Position numbers and translations under genes: made by a program. The notes below the pieces were generated by a model. It saw only the letters and a program-made list of their open reading frames with translations, did not search any database and had not been told where the DNA came from. Of a DNA stretch of 7,379 bases, positions 1-5,052 are shown one piece after another. Source of the DNA: Haloarcula sp. (GTDB taxonomy: Archaea; Halobacteriota; Halobacteria; Halobacteriales; Haloarculaceae); the NCBI GenBank assembly GCA_028275075.1, contig JAQCNK010000148.1, positions 1 through 7,379 of the forward strand, given 5' to 3'. Within the stretch, counting starts at the first letter, position 1. Every line of letters starts with the position of its first letter.

Positions 1-303
1 TCCGATGGGCGAAAGTCCAGAAAGGCTGGCAGATTCAGTGGAGGTGTCCTCACTCGTTGTGGTTTTTTCAGCCGTCGTGTTCTTACCTTCGTAGAGGTCA
101 CGTCGGCTCTGAACCCACTGATCTTCCTGTGGGACAGGGTCGATAGTGATAGTCGATCCGTTCTGTCCAAGACTGACCTCGTCGATGACGTTGGACTTTC
201 GTGGTGGCGGCGCGGTATCGTCTGCTCCCGAACAGCCGGCAAGTGCTGTGAGTCCGCTGACTGCGATAATACCGCTCGTGTTAAGCAAGTCGCGCCGTTC
301 CAT
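1..303 (-). CDS. Tat-exported lipoprotein, N-terminal 101 residues (partial)
   Basis: The reading frame opens at an ATG at 303 and stays open to the left edge, so only the N-terminus is seen. The protein starts MERRDLLNTS, with a twin-arginine pair at residues 3-4. A hydrophobic stretch (about 11-22) follows, then a lipobox LAGC with the cysteine at residue 24. This is the usual haloarchaeal Tat lipoprotein signal: folded export by the Tat pathway, then lipid anchoring at the cysteine on the outer face of the membrane. After the cysteine comes a Ser/Gly/Asp/Pro-rich segment, then a polar, Thr/Ser/Glu-rich region typical of a surface linker. No catalytic or binding domain is visible in this part, so the function is unknown. 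No clear TATA box or Shine-Dalgarno site was identified upstream. The export class is well supported; the role is not. Confidence 0.85.
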   Translation of the reverse strand, partial: MERRDLLNTSGIIAVSGLTALAGCSGADDTAPPPRKSNVIDEVSLGQNGSTITIDPVPQEDQWVQSRRDLYEGKNTTAEKTTTSEDTSTESASLSGLSPIG

Positions 304-342
304 TGTAATGTTGCTCTGTTGAGTGTAGTTGCTTTGGCGGAG

Positions 343-753
343 TCATTTCAAAGACGCGGATTCTAAGCATGCGCGGTCAGAACCGACAGCGTCGTAATCC
401 TGCTCGGTTGAAAGAGTGCGCTCCTCGCTGCTTGTGACGGGCTCGGTATGAACTGCGTCGAATGGTGTGAGCTCGTACTCACCGAGGAACGCTGCGGCGA
501 CCAGAACCGCGTCCTTGTGTTCTTTCGGTACGATCGGAACTGGTTCGAACATGTTGGTGATCGCACGCGGCGCGCCGGTCTTATATTTGACAGTCTCATG
601 CTCGTGGAGCAACACAAGCAGTTCGGCGCATGCGAGTATCGATGTATAGATGACATCGCGCTCGTCAGTGGTGTGGATTGCGGCCTCCTGAAGCCAGTCA
701 TTGCTTCGCATTAACGCTGTGAGAAAGTCGGTTTCGACATACGCAGCCGTCTT
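343..753 (-). pseudogene. PIN-domain (VapC-type) ribonuclease, start codon lost
   Basis: The frame from 753 to 343 reads as a nearly complete PIN domain. Near its N-terminus is AAYVETDFLTAL, whose Asp is the first metal-binding acid. A mid-region glutamate follows in SILACAELLVLL, then the later acids in TPFDAVHTE and YDAVGSDRA. PIN proteins of this type are metal-dependent ribonucleases, usually the toxin of a VapBC pair. The frame has no ATG, GTG or TTG before the first catalytic motif: the codon at the expected start is AAG, directly after an in-frame TGA at 756-754. The first usable start is the ATG at 711, which would remove the first catalytic Asp. A two-base loss in a start region reading like AAAATGACG would explain this. 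No AbrB- or RHH-like antitoxin gene is recognisable beside it. It is most likely a decayed toxin gene; sequencing error is the alternative. Confidence 0.65.
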
Positions 754-766
754 TCACCGCTTGGGA

Positions 767-1074
767 TTACGCTTCTGCTTCCTCTCGGACCTCTCGAGAG
801 AGCGCATCACTCGCATCTGGATTTAAATCGGTGGGTTCCGTCTCTTCCGGGTCGAGAACAGGTATCCGATCGATTTCAGCGGCGACCGCCCGACGGAGTT
901 GGGAGACTCGGTTGAGATTCTTCTTATCGGCGTTAATGATAAACAGCCTATCGCCAGAACGACCGCAGTCGCGGCCGCGGCGACCAGCAACCCTACGGAA
1001 CGGGACAAGCCAGCGTGTCCCTGAAACCCGTCGATCGTCGCATAACTGCGTACATATCGCCACAGAGCCCACAT
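767..1074 (-). pseudogene. frameshifted single-span membrane protein fragment
   Basis: Two minus-strand frames join into a plausible protein. From an ATG at 1074, one frame gives a hydrophobic helix (LLVAAAATAVVLAIG). Near position 950 the hydrophobic run continues in the neighbouring frame as LFIINADKKN. That frame then gives a charged, Glu/Asp-rich tail ending at a stop at 767. The apparent membrane helix crosses the frame junction, which suggests a one-base change split a real gene. The N-terminal frame is also open upstream of 1074 as far as an amber codon at 1149-1147, so the gene may once have started further right. I do not recognise the family. It ends 13 bases before the PIN remnant, where an antitoxin might be expected, but it does not look like one. 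Chance adjacency of two open frames is possible. Confidence 0.35.
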
Positions 1075-1204
1075 GGGTTCTGACGTGATGTCTTCCCCGC
1101 AGTGAACGGTGAGGTTTTCTGAGCCATAGATGGTGCGTTTGCTGGTCTACGACGCGGCTTGCTCTCTCGTATGGAACATCCAGATCTCGCGGTCAAACAG
1201 GTTA

Positions 1205-1235
1205 CGCTCTCCTGTAGGCGATTGTTGATTCAGTT
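1205..1235 (+). repeat. 31-bp direct repeat, copy 1
   Basis: This copy matches 2522-2552 at 28 of 31 positions. An identical 11-base block (CGCTCTCCTGT) and an identical 16-base block (GATTGTTGATTCAGTT) flank a 4-base core that differs (AGGC here, GTGA in the other copy). Similarity stops abruptly on both sides. Confidence 0.8.
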
Positions 1236-1319
1236 GTTTTGAAGCTGGTGGAGATGAGTGATGACCGGTGGACCGTTCGGATAGCTAACTCTCATCTCGG
1301 TCGCTTAATGTCAAAATAA
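1218..1319 (+). pseudogene. C-terminal coding remnant (IVDSV family)
   Basis: After an amber codon at 1215-1217 the plus-strand frame is open to a TAA at 1317-1319. It reads AIVDSVVLKLVEMSDDRW and then TVRIANSHLGRLMSK, a balanced amphipathic composition with a natural-looking C-terminus. Upstream of the amber codon the frame continues as GYALL. The fragment at 2433-2576 has ALLCEIVDSVI at the matching place, sharing ALL and IVDSV around the 31-bp repeat. This copy lacks a credible start and N-terminus. I do not recognise the family. It overlaps nothing convincing on the other strand. It may be the 3' part of a gene whose 5' part is the fragment at 2433-2576, or a separate decayed copy. Confidence 0.35.
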
Positions 1320-1383
1320 TAAGACAAAACTACATCAACAATGTGCTATACAGGAGTGTGTTGAATATAATGTGAATTTTCAG

Positions 1384-1590
1384 CTATCGGAACCACGAGA
1401 TTACTGAGCCAGCCAAGAGGAACAGACCGACAGTGATCAACGCCCCACCTGCCCACAGCGACTCGTCGATCATGAGCACGCCGGCTGCTGTCGCCACGGC
1501 CCCGATCACAAATGCAAGGACCTTCCATACGCTATTTGGAATGAATTCGACGACAGCATCAAGAAGCAACCCAAGAATCTCATCTATCAT
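1384..1590 (-). CDS. small two-helix membrane protein, 68 aa
   Basis: The frame starts at an ATG at 1590 and gives a 68-residue protein. An amphipathic N-terminus (MIDEILGLLLDAVVEFIPNS) is followed by two hydrophobic segments, about residues 23-40 (KVLAFVIGAVATAAGVLM) and 46-66 (AGGALITVGLFLLAGSVISW). A short acidic turn (IDES) separates them. It ends in Trp-Phe-Arg, so it looks like a complete helical hairpin protein of the cytoplasmic membrane. An AT-rich TATA/BRE-like element lies about 28 bases upstream of the ATG, the spacing of a leaderless haloarchaeal transcript, which supports this start. It diverges from the membrane-protein gene to its right. I do not recognise a family. Function is unknown; that it is expressed is an inference from composition and promoter. 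Confidence 0.7.
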   Translation of the reverse strand: MIDEILGLLLDAVVEFIPNSVWKVLAFVIGAVATAAGVLMIDESLWAGGALITVGLFLLAGSVISWFR

Positions 1591-1612
1591 GGTCCGGTAG
1601 TGTATACTGTGT

Positions 1613-1626
1613 GAGTATATTTCTGA
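1613..1626 (-). promoter_or_regulatory. TATA/BRE-like promoter of the 68-aa membrane protein gene
   Basis: On the minus strand this reads GTCAGAAATATACT, a purine-rich BRE-like part followed by a TATA element. Its centre is about 28 bases upstream of the ATG at 1590, as expected for leaderless transcription in haloarchaea. The same AT-rich block could serve the opposite strand, about 33 bases before an ATG at 1652. Confidence 0.45.
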
Positions 1627-1759
1627 CTAAGAAGTTGGGCACTATCTCAGAATGAGCAAACAGAGCCAGAGGTTAGCTGCTAGCAGAACATATTCGCTCC
1701 GCGCTCGCGGAAATGCTAGTGTCGATGCTATCTTATTCTCACCGGCTGTAGATTGCGAT

Positions 1760-2089
1760 ATGCGTCCCGCCCTCCGATATGCGGCTTCGATAGCTGTTGG
1801 ACTGGCTGTAGCGATTCCTGTCGGAGAATTGGCTTCGGGAGACTGGCTTATCACAATCTCGCTGATACCGCTCTATGCAACTACGACATCGATGGGTATT
1901 GCGCATCGCGAGCGGTGGATGCAATCCAATGATGATTCCCCGTCAAGACTGGGGGCCGCTGTTGGCGGGATTGGCGCACTCACCGGGGGCGCACTTATCC
2001 GGACATCGATACCAGCCGCTACCGCTGGATTCGGGTTGCTATTGCTCGGTATGGCGGCAGCCATCGCGATGGTTGATAAGCGTGGATGA
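1760..2089 (+). CDS. four-helix membrane protein, 109 aa
   Basis: From the ATG at 1760 the protein has 109 residues with four hydrophobic segments at about residues 6-24, 28-47, 62-79 and 84-104. A charged, arginine-containing loop (HRERWMQSNDDSPSR) lies between the second and third. It ends MVDKRG. The N-terminus MRPALRYAAS fits an inside-positive membrane start. The AT-rich stretch TCTTATTC at about 1730-1737 lies some 27 bases upstream of this ATG, suiting a leaderless transcript. An in-frame ATG at 1652 would add 36 polar residues, and a TATA-like block also sits about 33 bases before it, so the longer form (145 aa) cannot be excluded. An IS605-type hairpin begins about 25 bases after the stop and could end the transcript. 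The family is not recognised and the function is unknown. Confidence 0.6.
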   Translation: MRPALRYAASIAVGLAVAIPVGELASGDWLITISLIPLYATTTSMGIAHRERWMQSNDDSPSRLGAAVGGIGALTGGALIRTSIPAATAGFGLLLLGMAAAIAMVDKRG

Positions 2090-2106
2090 TTCTCATAGAG
2101 ATCCAA

Positions 2107-2143
2107 GGCGGAAACCCACGGCTTCAGTCGTGGGTACCTGACA
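2107..2143 (+). mobile_element. solitary IS200/IS605-type right-end hairpin
   Basis: The sequence GGAAACCCACGG, then CTTCAGTCGTGGG, then TGACAC resembles the 3' end of haloarchaeal IS200/IS605 (IS1341-type) elements. Stem CCCACGGC (2115-2122) pairs with GTCGTGGG (2127-2134), including one G-U pair, around the loop TTCA. In intact elements this hairpin is recognised by the TnpA single-strand transposase and lies just after tnpB, overlapping the guide-RNA region. No tnpA or tnpB coding sequence is visible here. It is therefore a solo end, left by deletion or belonging to a small non-autonomous element. It may act as a terminator for the gene before it. Confidence 0.55.
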
Positions 2144-2192
2144 CAACGGGGCGATCTCCGGGGACGCTCCTGGATTGTGACCCTACGGCTAA

Positions 2193-2318
2193 CGCTCTCT
2201 ATTCAAGATTGACGCTCGGATCAACAGCGGAGAAATAGAATTTTGGGAGCTACTGCCACGAATCAAAGACCGAATCGAGAAGACAAATTTCGAGACAACT
2301 GACCTCTCTTTCCGCTGA
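2193..2318 (+). pseudogene. orphan coding remnant, 41 codons, no start
   Basis: After a TAA at 2190-2192 the plus strand is open for 41 codons to a TGA at 2316-2318. It reads RSLFKIDARINSGEIEFW, then ELLPRIKDRIEKTNFETTDLSFR. The mix of charged and hydrophobic residues suggests helices of a real soluble protein rather than a chance frame. There is no ATG, GTG or TTG to start it. It lies just downstream of the IS605-type end, in DNA otherwise empty of genes. It is probably the C-terminal scrap of a gene disrupted by element movement. The family is not recognised. Confidence 0.25.
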
Positions 2319-2432
2319 TTTCGCTACTGTCGCTACCGGCATCACTAGTTCAGACTCGCATGTTGCTATATCACCAATAATGGAAAATTAGGTAAACACG
2401 GGGCTACGATCTGAGCGCGAAGGTGTGAGTAA

Positions 2433-2576
2433 CGACCCGGAACCCGGATTTCTTTACGATTGGCACATTTGAAACAGAAAGACCACACTGGGCTTGACCT
2501 CCCTCGACCAAATGAACGAGCCGCTCTCCTGTGTGAGATTGTTGATTCAGTTATTGCTCCCCTGTTGAGTGTTTAG
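2433..2576 (+). pseudogene. N-terminal coding remnant (IVDSV family), cut by IS remnant
   Basis: After a TAA at 2430-2432 the plus strand is open to a TAG at 2574-2576. It reads RLAHLKQKDHTGLDLPRP, then NERAALLCEIVDSVI, and runs out as APLLSV at the edge of the transposase remnant. It shares ALL and IVDSV with the fragment at 1218-1319, around the 31-bp repeat. The likeness ends near 2552, just before the minus-strand transposase remnant begins at about 2573. The 3' part may therefore have been removed by the insertion or a later deletion. No convincing start codon is seen, although a TTG occurs at 2460. The family is not recognised. Confidence 0.35.
2522..2552 (+). repeat. 31-bp direct repeat, copy 2
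   Basis: This is the partner of 1205-1235, in the same orientation, 28 of 31 identical, with the core GTGA in place of AGGC. In this copy the plus-strand frame reads through (ALLCEIVDSV), whereas copy 1 has an amber codon at the same place. Confidence 0.8.
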
Positions 2577-2999
2577 TCGAGTTCGAAGTGTGGTTCGGCT
2601 TTTGAGAGACGTGAGTGATACAGGCCGTCTGCCCCGTCTTCGTCGCCGTAGTAGGGCCGCAGGTGGAGGTCCGAACGACCTCCACCTGCTGGGGAAGGAC
2701 GTCGAGAACGTCTTTCTGAAGGAGCGCGTTCCGACTTGCTCAAGCGTCTCAAGATCGAATTCGGTGCGGAAATGGGAGAGAACCGAATTTTCGTGGGGAG
2801 CATCTTCGCTTTTCTCACAGAGCGTTGAGACCGAGGTCCCGTCGGCGCACGCGCCGGAGGGGTCCTCGTAGATGTCTTCAGCATCGAGTTCAGCGTTTTT
2901 AGTGGGTGTGAGAGCGACTTCCTCGTCAATGGAGTTGACGAGGAAGCGAAGAAGTTGGTCCTCGTGGATTTCACCGTCTGCTTGCTTGGTATTAGACAC
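2573..2999 (-). pseudogene. IS4-family (ISH8-like) transposase, 5' part, frameshifted
   Basis: From a GTG at 2999 the frame begins VSNTKQADGEIHEDQLLRFL. It continues through ACADGTSVSTLCE, APHENSVLSHFRTEFDLE and TLEQVG, which I recognise as the N-terminal region of haloarchaeal ISH8-type IS4 transposases. Near 2733 one base appears to be missing (GGAACGCG where GGAAACGCG would keep frame), and ALLQKDVLDVLPQQVEVV follows in a second frame. Near 2676 the frame changes again to DLHLRPYYGDEDGADGLYHS. The likeness ends soon after, and a stop occurs at 2575-2573. The catalytic DDE domain, normally the larger C-terminal part, is absent, so this copy cannot make an active transposase. No terminal inverted repeat was identified. 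Another IS may have cut it, or it was lost by deletion. Confidence 0.75.
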
Positions 3000-3318
3000 A
3001 TCTTCAGTAAGTAGACATCTCAACTAACCGGCTTTGTGATGTACTGAGTATAGCGTTTTAGTGGCGTAGTAGTTTTGACACTGTCGTTAGTATTCGTCAA
3101 TGAATTTGTTTGGGCAATCCGACATCCTAGCGCCAGCACAGCTGTTTGTGGCGCCATCAGTAGGAGAGCAATCCCATAGTGTCTGGTGTATACCTTTTTG
3201 CGAACTCCACCTGAGTCCCGCTGATCCAGACGGCCAAGCAAGTTGGAATTCGTAGAGAGGTGTCTTGGGTCTATCGTCGCGAGAGTCGCTAAATTCCACA
3301 TTTCACCCACAGTCTTGG
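3000..3318. other. region without a supported gene
   Basis: This stretch lies between the start of the transposase remnant and the palindrome before the 3388 gene. Open frames on the minus strand exist, but they lack recognisable motifs, hydrophobic segments or start signals, and several overlap one another. The part next to 3000 may include the 5' untranslated end of the IS4-type element. I see no RNA gene, repeat array or convincing promoter in it. Confidence 0.5.
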
Positions 3319-3335
3319 CGTACGCACTGCGTACG
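3319..3335. promoter_or_regulatory. 17-bp perfect palindrome, probable operator
   Basis: Arms CGTACGCA (3319-3326) and TGCGTACG (3328-3335) are perfect inverted repeats around a single C. The palindrome lies 53 bases before the ATG at 3388 and about 8 bases before a T-rich, TATA-like stretch (3343-3349). The TGCGTAC/GTACGCA arms recur upstream of the pilin candidate (4519-4534). This is most likely a dimeric regulator site shared by the two genes. Confidence 0.55.
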
Positions 3336-3387
3336 TTCTGTGTGTTTTTCGTCGAGAGCGGCAAGGCCACAAACAGAACTTGCACAT

Positions 3388-3891
3388 ATGCCGACCGTCG
3401 ATACGATAGTGGATACAACGTTCAGGCTGTTCGTCGTCGCCGGATTAACTGCGAAATACGTTGCACTCTGTACGCTCGTCGTCGGGCTGATGGGTTACTG
3501 GACAGCGGGGTCGAACGTCCGTTGGTCGCTCCGCTTCCGAGGGATGATCGTCGGGGCGTGTGCGGCACTCGTAGCGATCTTCGGCCTCGCCGCATTCTAC
3601 GACCTCGTCGCGTACGTCATGGCCGGTTCAGAGTTCCTCCCGCCGGGCTGGCCGTATGGAGCTGATGGTGCTAGCGAGTTACTACCGATTGCACAGGCGG
3701 CCTCCGGGATGCTCTCGTTTCTGGGACTGGCCTCATTCTCACTCGGAGCGGCGCTGTGGGCTGCAGGCGGACCGTACAGCCAGACACGAACTCGTGGATA
3801 CCACGGTGTCATCTACGGTCTTGTGATGATCGGCGTCTCGATGGGCGGGACTCTTTTCACTGTCTTCACGAGTGTGTTCACCTCGTTATAG
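3388..3891 (+). CDS. four-helix membrane protein with tandem pilin-like hairpins, 167 aa
   Basis: From the ATG at 3388 the protein has 167 residues. Hydrophobic segments lie at about 12-37, 53-78, 101-126 and 140-165. An arginine-rich loop (RWSLRFRG, 45-52) follows the first helix and TRTRG (133-137) follows the third. Residues 24-69 align without gaps to 76-121 of the pilin candidate at 4604-4999, with 18 of 46 identical, including YV, TA, N, G and FGL. Upstream, DTIVD here matches ETILD there. The second half repeats the plan: W-x-AG then R-x-RG between two helices. It has no cleavable signal peptide. An in-frame ATG at 3265 would add 41 residues crossing the palindrome and lacks coding character, so 3388 was chosen. 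The likely role is a membrane component or minor pilin of the adjoining DNA-transfer system; that is inference. The helices and paralogy are seen directly. Confidence 0.75.
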   Translation: MPTVDTIVDTTFRLFVVAGLTAKYVALCTLVVGLMGYWTAGSNVRWSLRFRGMIVGACAALVAIFGLAAFYDLVAYVMAGSEFLPPGWPYGADGASELLPIAQAASGMLSFLGLASFSLGAALWAAGGPYSQTRTRGYHGVIYGLVMIGVSMGGTLFTVFTSVFTSL

Positions 3892-4057
3892 AGCCGTCAG
3901 AGATCCTCTGGCTGCCATAGAAAAAGGCGGTGCCAGGGGTGCGGCTCACAGTATTGGATAGCATCAGTGGGAAGAGTCGAATGAGACGTGTGCGAAACGT
4001 CGAATAAGATGTAGGGGAGGCTGGTGACCGCCACTCGGGAGTTATCGCTGGGAGACG

Positions 4058-4321
4058 CTAGTCGTCGTGTTTGATGACTGCCTCGGTCCGAACCGACGGT
4101 TCGAAGTCATCATATTCAGCCGACGTCTCACTCATCCTCGGAACAACGTTCCAGATGACGCTGTAGTTCTGGTAGATCTCGTCGGTCGTAGGGAATTCCA
4201 GCCAGTCAAGCAGCTCGTTCACCGCTTCGTCGTATGACTGGTCGTCTAAGAGTTCTCGATTGCTGTACGCGAGCAGGCGATCGCGGGTCCGTTCGCTGAC
4301 CGGAATCGACTTTCTGCTCAT
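4058..4321 (-). CDS. small ribbon-helix-helix-like protein, 87 aa
   Basis: From the ATG at 4321 the protein has 87 residues and is acidic. Its first 42 residues follow a ribbon-helix-helix plan as in CopG/VapB-like proteins. There is a short strand KSIPVS (4-9), a charged helix RTRDRLLAYS (11-20), a turn with LLDDQSYDE, and a second helix EAVNELLDWLE (32-42). The C-terminal half (DEIYQNYSVIWNVVPRMSET and an acidic tail) has no domain I know. A strong Shine-Dalgarno site (GGAGGT) sits about 10 bases before this ATG, which decides the start against an upstream in-frame ATG at 4387. It lies between the two pilin-like genes on the opposite strand and transcribes away from the pilin gene. By position and fold it is the best local candidate to bind the palindromes at 3319 and 4510-4560. 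An orphan antitoxin is an alternative; no toxin partner is adjacent. Confidence 0.7.
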   Translation of the reverse strand: MSRKSIPVSERTRDRLLAYSNRELLDDQSYDEAVNELLDWLEFPTTDEIYQNYSVIWNVVPRMSETSAEYDDFEPSVRTEAVIKHDD

Positions 4322-4331
4322 AATTGGGACG

Positions 4332-4337
4332 ACCTCC
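4332..4337 (-). promoter_or_regulatory. Shine-Dalgarno site of the 87-aa gene
   Basis: On the minus strand this reads GGAGGT and ends 10 bases before the ATG at 4321. It complements the 3' end of archaeal 16S rRNA and fixes the start of the downstream gene, so that gene has a leadered transcript, unlike the pilin gene. Confidence 0.6.
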
Positions 4338-4509
4338 TCGTGAGGACAAGGTCGTTGGATGGAGTCTTGGATTCCATTTGACGTCACTATCCGTGTTGAC
4401 TACCAGTCGGGTACCGCGACTACAAATTCGAATGCATGCTCGTTGCTAGCAGTCTTAACTCTTGCTCTAAACCCCACAGAAACCGCATTTAACCGGGTCA
4501 GACCGGCAA

Positions 4510-4560
4510 TGTGCGCGGTGCGTACCCGTACGCATTGCGCAAGTTTGCGCAGTGCGCACA
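4510..4560. promoter_or_regulatory. nested inverted-repeat array, probable operator of the pilin gene
   Basis: Three perfect dyads lie side by side in 51 bases. TGCGTAC and GTACGCA surround CC (4519-4534). TGCGCAA and TTGCGCA surround GT (4536-4551). GTGCGCAC is an 8-base palindrome (4552-4559). The outer edges TGTGCGC (4510-4516) and GCGCACA (4554-4560) also form a pair. The array ends 3 bases before the BRE/TATA element of the pilin gene, where a bound protein would compete with TBP/TFB. The first dyad shares its arms with the palindrome before the 3388 gene. Confidence 0.65.
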
Positions 4561-4563
4561 GTT

Positions 4564-4576
4564 GAAACTAAAATTA
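4564..4576 (+). promoter_or_regulatory. BRE/TATA promoter of the pilin candidate
   Basis: GAAACTAAAATTA combines a purine-rich BRE with an A/T-rich TATA box. Its centre is about 32 bases before the ATG at 4604, predicting a transcript that starts only a few bases before the start codon. Confidence 0.6.
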
Positions 4577-4603
4577 CGTCCGCCCGACAACGTCAGTCGT
4601 GCA

Positions 4604-4999
4604 ATGAACCTCAAGCACGCCGCCAAGCGACTGCCGAACCGCCTCGCATACCTCAAGCCAGCTGTGAGCTCCAACGTCGTCTTCATCACGACTTTTGTTG
4701 CCCTCGTGTTCTTCACTGGCGGTGCCGCTGCACAAGCGCCGACCGGTGGAGCGGGCGGGACGGGGTCAACGGCTGGCTGGGAGACGATCCTCGATAATCT
4801 GTACAACGTCCTCTACATCACACTCCAGTACGTCGGGTTGACCGTCTTGGTACTGGGGTTCATCGTCTGGCTCACCGCACGGAATAATTCACAGCGTTCC
4901 GAAACCGGCATGAAGCTCACGATGGGCGGCGGCGCGATGGTGGTCGCATACTTCGGGCTGGGTGCGCTCGTCTCCTTGCTCGAGTTCATCGCGGGGTGA
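4604..4999 (+). CDS. VirB2/CedA1-like pilin candidate, 131 aa precursor
   Basis: From the ATG at 4604 the precursor has 131 residues. A long basic N-terminus (MNLKHAAKRLPNRLAYLKP) precedes a hydrophobic segment (25-40) ending GGAAAQAP, a good signal-peptidase I site after Ala43. The mature part begins with a Gly/Ala/Thr-rich stretch (45-58), then ETILDNLYNVLYI and helix one (about 72-91). A short polar loop (TARNNSQRSETGMK) and helix two (107-130) complete it, ending EFIAG. Signal peptide plus two helices in a protein of roughly 90 mature residues is the architecture of conjugative pilins of the VirB2/TrbC class and of archaeal CedA1-type DNA-import pili. It lies upstream of a transfer-type ATPase on the same strand. 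An ATG at 4511 was rejected because it lies inside the inverted-repeat array and upstream of the TATA box. The pilin role is inferred from architecture and context. Confidence 0.7.
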   Translation: MNLKHAAKRLPNRLAYLKPAVSSNVVFITTFVALVFFTGGAAAQAPTGGAGGTGSTAGWETILDNLYNVLYITLQYVGLTVLVLGFIVWLTARNNSQRSETGMKLTMGGGAMVVAYFGLGALVSLLEFIAG

Positions 5000-5052
5000 T
5001 ACCCCGTTCACGCCCAGCACAGCTCCCGACCACCCCGTCATTCCCCTCTTGC

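Noticed and set aside
448..714. 88-codon plus-strand frame across the PIN remnant
   Set aside because: The opposite strand carries recognisable PIN motifs in order; this frame has none.
3020..3418. 132-codon minus-strand open frame across the region before the 3388 gene
   Set aside because: It has no recognisable motif, no start signal, and runs through the palindrome and promoter-like DNA of the opposite gene. A second overlapping minus-strand frame is equally open, as expected by chance.
3898..3910. Hairpin CAGAG-ATC-CTCTG after the 3388 gene
   Set aside because: Five-base stem with no following T-run; too weak to call a terminator.
4498..4806. 102-codon minus-strand frame opposite the pilin gene
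   Set aside because: It crosses the inverted-repeat array and the BRE/TATA element and has no coding features; the plus strand shows a signal peptide and two helices.
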